A DNA stretch of 64,000 bases from the NCBI GenBank assembly GCA_951799445.1, contig OX637287.1:36795724-36859723 (forward strand), read 5' to 3'. The notes under the pieces were generated by a model. The model ran no database searches and was not told the origin of the DNA. It was given only the letters and a program-made list of their open reading frames with translations. Of this stretch, positions 57,116 through 64,000 are shown one piece after another. The stretch is from Pseudisothecium myosuroides. Its lineage: Eukaryota; Streptophyta; Bryopsida; Hypnales; Lembophyllaceae. The translations under genes and the position numbers were made by a program. Within the stretch, counting starts at the first letter, position 1, and the number at the start of each line of letters is the position of its first letter.

Positions 57116-57354
57116 GCCACTATTCATCATTAATGATGAATAGTGGCTACAATAAAAAAAACTAAAAAAAATTTAATATGAAAATAAATACAAAATTATA
57201 GAATCTTCAAACAACAGTTGAATAATAATTGTAATAAATTAAAAATTAAATAACAATTGAATAATAATAATTCACAAATAGCAGTTTGACATGGCATCAG
57301 CCATGCCACATCAAATTTGAAGATTCTATAATTTTGTATTTATTTTCATATTAA
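57116..57354. repeat. 32-bp perfect palindrome followed by a 39-bp-arm inverted repeat
   Basis: 57116-57147 is a perfect palindrome (half-site GCCACTATTCATCATT). Right after it, 57173-57211 and 57316-57354 are perfect reverse complements (TTAATATGAAAATAAATACA and onward), flanking 104 bp that contain GACATGGCATCAGCCATGCC. Together they look like a young foldback insertion. Confidence 0.85.
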
Positions 57355-57363
57355 TTTTTTTAA

Positions 57364-57480
57364 GGGCCCCTACAGGAAACGTTGATGCTCCCAATGTCGG
57401 GAACGCCGTGCCATACTGAGAACTTACAGAGCGGGGAACTCCGAGAATGAAATGTGAAGTTCTAATTTTTTGGGCGATGG
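57364..57480 (+). repeat. GC-rich GGGAACG block, copy 1
   Basis: The order GGGCCC, GGAAACG, TGATGCTCCCAATG, GGGAACGCCG, GGGGAACTCC, TTCTAATTTTT is repeated at 60419-60530. It looks like a duplicated gene upstream region. Confidence 0.55.
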
Positions 57481-58092
57481 TGCGTATGTTTTCGGTTCTC
57501 TTTGAGAAGGAGCTTTAGCGGATGCCGGAAGTCTTGTAAGGAACAATATTATCATATACACCACCAGAGCAAGAGAAGTGAGCAGATGGTTTAGATCCAA
57601 CAGCAGACATATTTATGAAAGTTTTTCAACATAGGGCAAGGGTGATATTTGTGTGAGGTGAGGAAGTAGGTGACGGAGTGGCACTTCCAAATTAGCTTTC
57701 ACTGCTTCCTAAAGTAAAGGAACCACAGTTGCAACTGCCAATTCGGGTGTCTAACCAGCAAGGGTGTAAGCGACGACGAAGTCGTTTCCAACAATTTCTG
57801 GTATAATGTGCAGACTTGCGGAAGGTGCATCATACAACGGACATGCACAAACAGTGACACTAAAATATTGTGGAACTTAGGTCATTAGTGATTCTTGAAG
57901 GTAATTTACAACGAGTAAAGTTTTGACCATTTTGTGCTCAATTGATGTACAAATTAAATAGCAGGTGTCTGGATCGCAATTAAGAGCATGATTCTTTTAC
58001 CTGTATGATCAGTTCTGAACTCAAAGTAGTTTTTCGTCTCTCGTCTCTCGTTATAGAAAACATGGTGAATGTGATTCCATTAGGTCAATGGG

Positions 58093-58572
58093 ATGGGCGA
58101 TGCCGACTTTGGGGAGGAGCCTGGTGGGACTAAGGAGGCAGAGGATGTAATCGACTCGATTTGTAAGGTAATGCGCTCTTTCGATTACTCGAAATTGACG
58201 AAATTTGCCAAAATTGGCATATTTTTGGCATCGAACATGTTCGTGACTGCCGGCTCTTGGAGCTCCAATTAGAATTTGATCGTGATGGTGAATTGTCAAT
58301 TTGGATTACTGTTGTAGCTTTTGCACAACTTATTAGGTTTTAATTTGATTTCTTGTTTAGGCGCCTAATGCAGAGCAATGTGAAGTTCATGGCTCCTCCT
58401 CCAGTAAAAAGCATGGAAGGGGGCGGCACTGGCTATGGGTGGAATGACGGGTCGGGCTCTGCTGCAATAATTCTTACAAGCGATGCTGATTTTCTAGGAT
58501 CAAGCTCAATTAGTGCTTTGTATGGAAGAGGACTGAGTCTTGGAGCGAAGTCAGCATGTGGGCTTACAACCT
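58093..58572 (+). pseudogene. Unrecognised two-exon gene with a frameshift
   Basis: Exon 58093-58167 encodes MGDADFGEEPGGTKEAEDVI and ends AAG|GTAATG in phase 0. The next exon begins after TTGTTTAG at 58361 and continues in frame (APNAEQCEVHGSSSSKK) to a stop at about 58446. From about 58410 another frame is much more protein-like (MEGGGTGYGWNDGSG, then LYGRGLSLGAKSACGLTT, stop at 58572-58574). A single-base indel in the A/G runs near 58405-58420 would explain both. It is probably a broken copy of a small acidic protein gene that I do not recognise. Confidence 0.4.
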
Positions 58573-59096
58573 AGTCTTGGTGGATACTGAGATTATCTGT
58601 CGTTAGTGATGTGCAGTTTAGCATGGCTTTCTACCAAACTTACATGGCAAGGTAGCCTGATTATAGCCATATTGAAGAGGCAGCAAATAGGTCCATCATG
58701 GGATGCAGTACAACCCGAACTTGATTTTGATTGTAACTGAATTTTTGCCAATTTGGATCTTTCTGTGCTTATTTGAAGCATTGAAAATTTGATGTTCCAT
58801 CGGAGAAGTAAATGATTTCACTTTCTGTCCTCAGTCTTCGAGCTTCTCGTCTCAACACTCTCTCAGCCTACTTCAACTACCTGCAGGAAAATGACTTGGT
58901 TAGTTCTAGTGGAGTGAGCTGATGTTGTTGGATAATGTATTGAAGTACAATTCGTTCAAAGAATTAAGAGAAAAATGTTGAGTTTTGGTTGAGAGAGTGT
59001 GTTCACCTTATGCTTATTGACAAAAGAAATGCTGTGATCTGGAATTGGTTTAATTGGTTGGGATTTATGGATAACATTTGGATGTTTGTTTGGCAG

Positions 59097-59425
59097 TCAT
59101 GGGGAAGGTGAGAGGTCACGGTGAGAATTGGCACGGCCATGTCACGACCGTTACCATGGCCCCGGAATATCATTTTAGAGGACATCACTGAGAAAACGTA
59201 AGTTTCGCTTCTTGTTAACATGATTGTTTAAACCATGTTCTGTATGTTCAGCGTTTTGGCAGAGGCTTACCTCCCCATGCATCTGCCACATTATGATATG
59301 GTTGGCTTAAAATCCTTGTGTGGGGAATCTGCTCATGGGTCTAGGTACAACAGCTACTTTGTGGACTTATTCGTGCAAGCTTCAAACCTCCCTCTGTAAC
59401 GATGTATCAAAAAGTATGTCAACAT
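59097..59425 (+). pseudogene. NAA20: NAA20 (NatB catalytic subunit) pseudogene fragment
   Basis: NAA20 acetylates protein N-termini. After a TTTGGCAG acceptor the frame reads MGKVRGHGENWHGHVTTVTM and APEY, the acetyl-CoA-binding region of NAA20. Then about 11 codons are missing (the family's QQLAKK stretch) and the frame shifts. LEDITEKT follows in a new frame up to a GTAAGT donor (about 59198). At about 59345 the next exon gives SYFVDLFVQASNLP, then a 1-nt loss before MYQKV. The introns are retained, so it is a duplicated gene piece and not a processed copy. The N-terminal and C-terminal exons are absent. Confidence 0.8.
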
Positions 59426-62400
59426 CTGAACTTGTCTAATTTCCAGGGACAGGTTAATTGAGGAGGTAGAGTGTATGTTGGAATTGAATCTGTGCAGTAA
59501 ATGAGCGACTATAATTCCTGTGAATAGAGAGAAATTGCACTTTTCTAATCTTTCAAGCTTTGGTTATTAAAGTGGTGTCTACTTTTTGGTCCTATGCAAC
59601 TTGGCCATTCAGTTTACCAAAGGGTTCTTAGATATTATTCAAGCAAGGAAGATGGACTCAGTATGTACATCAAAATACCCAAGGGTTCTGGAATGTTTGT
59701 TTCTATGTTTTCATGTGGTGAAAATCAATTCTCTGAGTAGAATGCAGCAGATGTCTCTTCTCCAAAATATTGACACAGCCACACAGAAATTTTCCCTTTT
59801 GTTTCTGATGCGCTCTTATCTGTCTTGAGCATTTTAATTTTGAGCCCTAATTTCAATTTTTCAGAGCAGAATTTTTGATCGCTTGACAGAGCTTCTCAAA
59901 GTCCCTTGTTTTCTTATCAATTGCAACTGCTGTGATGAGTGCAGACGAGGAGGCACGGATTGCTTCAAGTGAGGACATATTTTTTTCTACATTGGATGAT
60001 TCAGCTCATTGCGACCACTCTGACAGTGATAAATTAGCGAGGAACCATTTCGGCCAACAGATCAGAGAGCCCTAACATTGCATCTTCTTAAACAGGAATT
60101 GGAGGACAGAGGCATCACTTTGCCTGAAAGGTGGATATATCTTCTGAATACTAACGATGGTGATCTGGCTAGAAATAATGAACAATGAGTACTGTTTAGA
60201 AATTACGAATCCAGATTTTAGAGCGTAATTAGTCATGTAAGTATAGTAAGTGACTATGATCGAATTTGCTGCTTTATGGATGCAGCTGAAGCAGTTCCTT
60301 GAATGTAGGTTGGATTGGGCTGGGTGGGCCACAAGATGGATGTTGATGAACTGGGAAGATTTTTTATAGTGGCCAATGGGAATGTAGGTGATTCTCTAGG
60401 GCCCACACGTCTTGTTATGGGCCCTGTTGGAAACGCTGACGCTTCCAATGAGGGGAACGCCGCGGTCCAACGGGAACGGGGAGAGTGGAGAACGTGGGGA
60501 ACGCCGGGGACGCAAAACCCTAATTTTTCGTCATCTCGAATCGCTGCGTGAGAGCATGGCGTGGACGAGTTTCGTAACAAGCATGAGAGCTTTAAAGACC
60601 GTCATGATTTGGTGTAGTTTGAAGGCAGAGATTTTTTGAGTGTTTTGAAAATCCGGCTTCCTGTTGCTCGATTTGTGTACATTTGAGGCTCATAAGTATG
60701 AATGGAGTGAATACTTCACGCAGTCGTCGGGACGTTCATGGGGTTTAAGATTTCAAAATTTGGCGACGTTGAGATCATGTGTATTAGGATTGCATCGACA
60801 GTGAATCTCATTGCGCCCTTTGCGATGTACTAGATAGCAATGGCAGGCTTATGAAACCCTCTCTCGTACTCACATGCTGGCAACAACGTACATTGCTCAT
60901 CATAATTGCATCAGGGCACCGTTCTGTGCATGATCAAGACTCAGAAGTATGAATGGAGGGTTTAATTCATCAATTGCCCGGACGTTCATGAGGCTTAGGG
61001 TTTCAAGATTTGGCGACGTTGAGATCATGTGTATTTGAAGATTATTTAATCATTTTTAAGAGCTAGGAAGTCGAGATGGCTTCTGAAAACCAATGCGCTG
61101 AAGGCCGTGGCGAGCTAGCAATTGAGACTTAGGGTTTGTATGGAATGTTGACAAAGATGTTGCAATGATAAATAGTTGCAGTGTGCACAATTTTGCTCCT
61201 GAAGAGCGACCTTGATGCGCGCAAGCAGTGCTTTGTGATCATCTTGGCGTTGGAGTTTCATTTCAATGGAGCGTAGATCATGAATATAGGTTCAGAAGTT
61301 CAAGGCTGCCTACGACAAGAACAATGTGGACACCAGTGACAACATTCTTTCCCATAGCAAGGTTCTTTACTTTGGCTGTTCTGGCACTTATACAATTGGT
61401 AGAAGCTTTGAGCAATTTTTAGGATTTACTGGTGCGAATTAGGGTCTTGTTGGCGTTGAAAGGAAGTATAGGAGTACTTGTATTACGTGTTGTCTGATCC
61501 CCTCGAACTAAGCAGAGTAAGAAACAATGACGAAGAAGGAAATTCATCTTGTCTTACAAGTGTAATTTTGGTCGTGTAGGTGAAGTTAACAAAGTTGCTG
61601 GTCTTCCACCTTTGTTTAAATCATCTCCAACAGCTGTGCAAGAGCTACTTCTTGCAAGTATGTGTAGCTACTCCACATCTCTTCTCAACTCTTGCTCTGT
61701 CTAGTTGAATGCTCCATCAATCATTGAAAGTTATTTTGTAAAAGTGTTCATGCTTGTATGCAAATTCGTTGCGCTTCTTTGTTTAGGGTTTATGCTTTCT
61801 TTCTTTCGAGGTTTTGCATTCTGATCCCGTGTTCTATAGACAGATCTTGCAACCCATCTCTTTCAATTAGGCAACTTGGTTGGTCTTCAAGTAGCAAGCA
61901 TTGTGTGTACAAAACTATGACTCGGGTGAATTCATGTCCTTGGGCACTAATCTTTCGGTCGTAGTTAGGATAGGTTGTGATTATAGGGTTGCTGATTGAT
62001 ATATATGTTGTTGATAGGTATTCTCCTTACTATTATGTTCAACAGAGCACTGGGGTTGCAGCGACCTCGTGTCGTTGATTTTGATCTTTTTGAGATCACC
62101 TATATAAGCGCTTGACCTCTTATCTGGGGTTTAGAATTTTTGCAGTTGTATTGGAATTGATTGAAAAAAGTCAATCGGCTTTTGATGGTCAACAAATTTT
62201 TAGAAGGGTTTTTATAAAAGATTTTGTAATCACAAAAGCCTAAGACCCTAAAGTCCCAAGAGGCTTAACTTGGGGCTCATGTTGTTGTTTTAGTAGTTTT
62301 GAGCAAGTCATATGGGAATTTCTTCAATTCAATTGTATTCAGCCTTGGATCGGTTCTGATGATATAAAATTTGGTCCCATCTGACTTAAATTTGATCAAT

Positions 62401-62812
62401 CAAATGAATCACGAATCCAATCGTTTAAGAATTAAAGCAAGAGCATGGTGAATTTTAAGTTCAGAAATGTCATGAGAAAGATCAGGTGTTAGGCATGATA
62501 TTGGCTCTTTACGATTACGTATCCAACACAATCTGAATTGCTCCTCTAATTTTTTCAGTCCAAGCTATAGTGTGCTAAGTCATTTGGATGTGGACGTTAG
62601 GGTGTGATGTATCTGCAAATATTACTTGCATGAATAGAGTGATATTTTGATGAAGAAGATATTACTGTGAGGAAGAAATTTAGTGTTGATAGAGAGTGTA
62701 CTAGTGATTTGCATATTTCTTGCTTTGTGAATGTTTGAGGCGTTGATCAACTACCTTTGTTTCTGTAAGTTGCTTGAATGTGAGCGCTCACATGTTCTTG
62801 TATTTCTCAATT
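59426..62812. other. Patchwork of unrecognised frames and duplicated blocks
   Basis: Short frames near 59935-60078 (MSADEEARIASSEDIF) and 60012-60188 (EEPFRPTDQRALTLHLLKQE) look protein-like but match nothing I know. 60419-60530 repeats the GC-rich block at 57364. 60691-60785 is duplicated at 60941-61035 (GGCGACGTTGAGATCATGTG). No intact gene is supported. Confidence 0.4.
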
Positions 62813-62818
62813 TTTAGA

Positions 62819-62959
62819 ACGGAGCTAGTCCCGGCCTACGTACGTCTGCTACGGGATAATGAAGCAAAGGTGCGTATTGGAGCGGCAGGCAAAGTAACTA
62901 AGTTTTGCGGGATCGTCGGCATCCAAGTTGCACAACAACATATACTCTCATGTATGAAG
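62819..62959 (+). pseudogene. Single exon of PP2A scaffold subunit A (HEAT repeats)
   Basis: After a TTTTTAG acceptor the frame reads TELVPAYVRLLRDNEAKVRI, then AAGKVTKFC and QQHILSCMK, and ends AAG|GTATAT. This is the strongly conserved ELVPAYVRLLRDNEAEVR exon of the 65-kDa PP2A A subunit. RILNP is replaced by GIVGI, and IQHILPC by QQHILSC. No other PP2A exon is visible on either side in the window. It may be a captured or orphan exon. A real gene with introns longer than the remaining window is possible but less likely. Confidence 0.75.
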
Positions 62960-63013
62960 GTATATTGTCTGTGCTCAATTGGAAAAGCTCATTGCTCCTG
63001 CTTTAACTTGCAG

Positions 63014-63222
63014 CTCTTGCCATTCTAGTAGGCATTAAGAAGAAATCTTTGGCACCTCTAGTTTTTTTTGGATCCACGGGTGCCATGCTGGACATTGTCC
63101 AAAGCTTTGCAGATTGCAAAAAGGAACAAATTGTGAAAGAACGAGCAGATCAGCTTCTTTCTAGAAAGAATCCTATTGACCTTTCTGATGAACTAGCATC
63201 GACATTGCATTTTCTCAGACAA
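63014..63222 (+). CDS. Exon of an unrecognised protein
   Basis: Bounded by acceptor TTGCAG (63013) and donor GTAATG (63223), the frame reads ILVGIKKKSLAPLVFFGSTG, AMLDIVQSFADCKKEQIV, then LSRKNPIDLSDELAST. The order is hydrophobic start, then charged helix. It has good coding character and no stop. The incoming phase (2) does not match the outgoing phase (0) of the PP2A-like exon just upstream, so the two do not form one normal transcript. Family unknown. Confidence 0.45.
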
Positions 63223-63264
63223 GTAATGATTGTCATTCTTCTCATTATTGCTGAGTAGTCTAGA

Positions 63265-63344
63265 AAGCAAAAGGGAATATTGAATGTTCACTCTTGATAA
63301 TATCAAGCAAAAGGGAATATTGAATGTCTACTCTTGATAATATC
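63265..63344. repeat. 40-bp tandem duplication
   Basis: AAGCAAAAGGGAATATTGAA and the following 20 bases occur at 63265-63304 and again at 63305-63344 with two or so differences. The rest of the window to 64000 shows no gene. Confidence 0.9.
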
Positions 63345-64000
63345 AGCTTGTTGCTGATGTAAGATAGGAACACCCAAATTTGCCTCTTTTGGCATTGTGC
63401 TTGAGCTTATTCCTATTATTATACTTGTCATATTCATATATATTTATGCAAAAGGTTTCCAAACTTTCAATGCATCAATGCTTGTATTATTTGGAAACTT
63501 CAAAAATTTATGAAGTTCTAAGATTTATTTATAGGTGACTTGGAAGCAATCCTTGATTAATTGTTTCTGTGTTCCAACACCCTCTTTATATATGCCCATT
63601 TTCTAAAATTTTAGGGTGGCGATTTGGGTCATTGGCAATTATGGATGTCCTTACCTTAAATCTTCTTTAACATGCTCTTTCTGTTCATCAAGCCAAATGC
63701 AATGCCTTGTAAGATAGGAGGTCCATAAATTGCTCATTTAATAGCTGAAATTGAATTTTGGGGAGGTGAAATGTCTTGAAATTTTTTTCAGTAAATTTTC
63801 TTTAAAAGACAAGTGGAATTGGCATCTAATCCAACGTTTCATGGTTTTTAAAGCTTTGTGGAATTAGTTATGAAATTTTGAAGTTGAAATGGCATAGGGT
63901 TCTAAAATCGTCCACCTCCTCAAATGTATACTTTTTGTACATTGTTGAAGGCTATGAAAAAGCAATATGCACAAGTAGTGTACATTTAAAGAGGTGGGCA

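Noticed and set aside
62819..63222. PP2A-like exon and the following exon as one gene
   Set aside because: The splice phases (0 leaving, 2 entering) do not match, and the second exon is not PP2A sequence.
1..64000. CRISPR arrays, operons and bacterial promoters
   Set aside because: The DNA is clearly plant nuclear, and the tandem repeats seen lack the spacer pattern of CRISPR.
1..64000. tRNA, rRNA and snRNA genes
   Set aside because: I looked for A/B-box and conserved rRNA words and found none. A covariance-model scan would be decisive.

Overview
This is nuclear DNA of a land plant. The genes have many introns with GT-AG (and two GC-AG) borders. The encoded proteins match plant families: a plant-type pyruvate decarboxylase, L-threonine aldolase, a SEC12/PREB-type WD40 protein and ribosomal protein L8. 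The intergenic DNA is AT-rich and packed with small non-autonomous transposons. I cannot name the species. The compact genes in AT-rich, repeat-filled DNA would fit a seed-free plant (moss, lycophyte or fern), but this is an impression and not a proof.

Layout. 1-5.1 kb is repeat territory: a 944-bp TTAA-flanked element, a 412-bp relative, and a tandem pair of elements with GC-rich cores. 5.1-16.0 kb is the gene-dense block: L-threonine aldolase (+, 9 coding exons, tandem repeats in the probable 5' UTR intron), a METTL2/6/8-type tRNA methyltransferase (-, 2 exons) and, head-to-head with it, a TraB-like membrane protein (+, 3 exons). 17-19 kb holds decayed repeats. 19.9-24.4 kb is a complete seven-exon pyruvate decarboxylase gene (-), with a GC-core repeat in intron 4 and a 33-bp tandem array in intron 1. 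25.7-33.5 kb is almost pure transposon: TTAA elements (one nested inside another), a Stowaway/mariner-like MITE and a Harbinger-like MITE. 34.1-38.1 kb is a ten-exon SEC12/PREB-like gene (-). 39-57 kb is intergenic, with Harbinger-like MITEs, short retroposons with target-site duplications, a decayed transposase-like gene (43.5-44.5 kb), an RPL8 pseudogene (47.4 kb) and two hairpin-forming elements. 57.3-63.3 kb is a patchwork of gene fragments: NAA20, one exon of the PP2A scaffold subunit and unrecognised exons, with duplicated GC-rich blocks.

The intact genes are ordinary housekeeping or metabolic genes and do not form a common pathway. The most unusual signal is in the repeats. A spaced motif, TTTGGA-N12-AAGTTATG with a strict 12-nt gap, recurs on both strands more than a dozen times, in at least six sequence contexts that otherwise look unrelated. 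A second signal is a diverse set of elements with TIRs beginning CCYYTWAA and TTAA at both ends, which is the pattern expected of piggyBac-type transposition. No autonomous transposase for them lies in the window.
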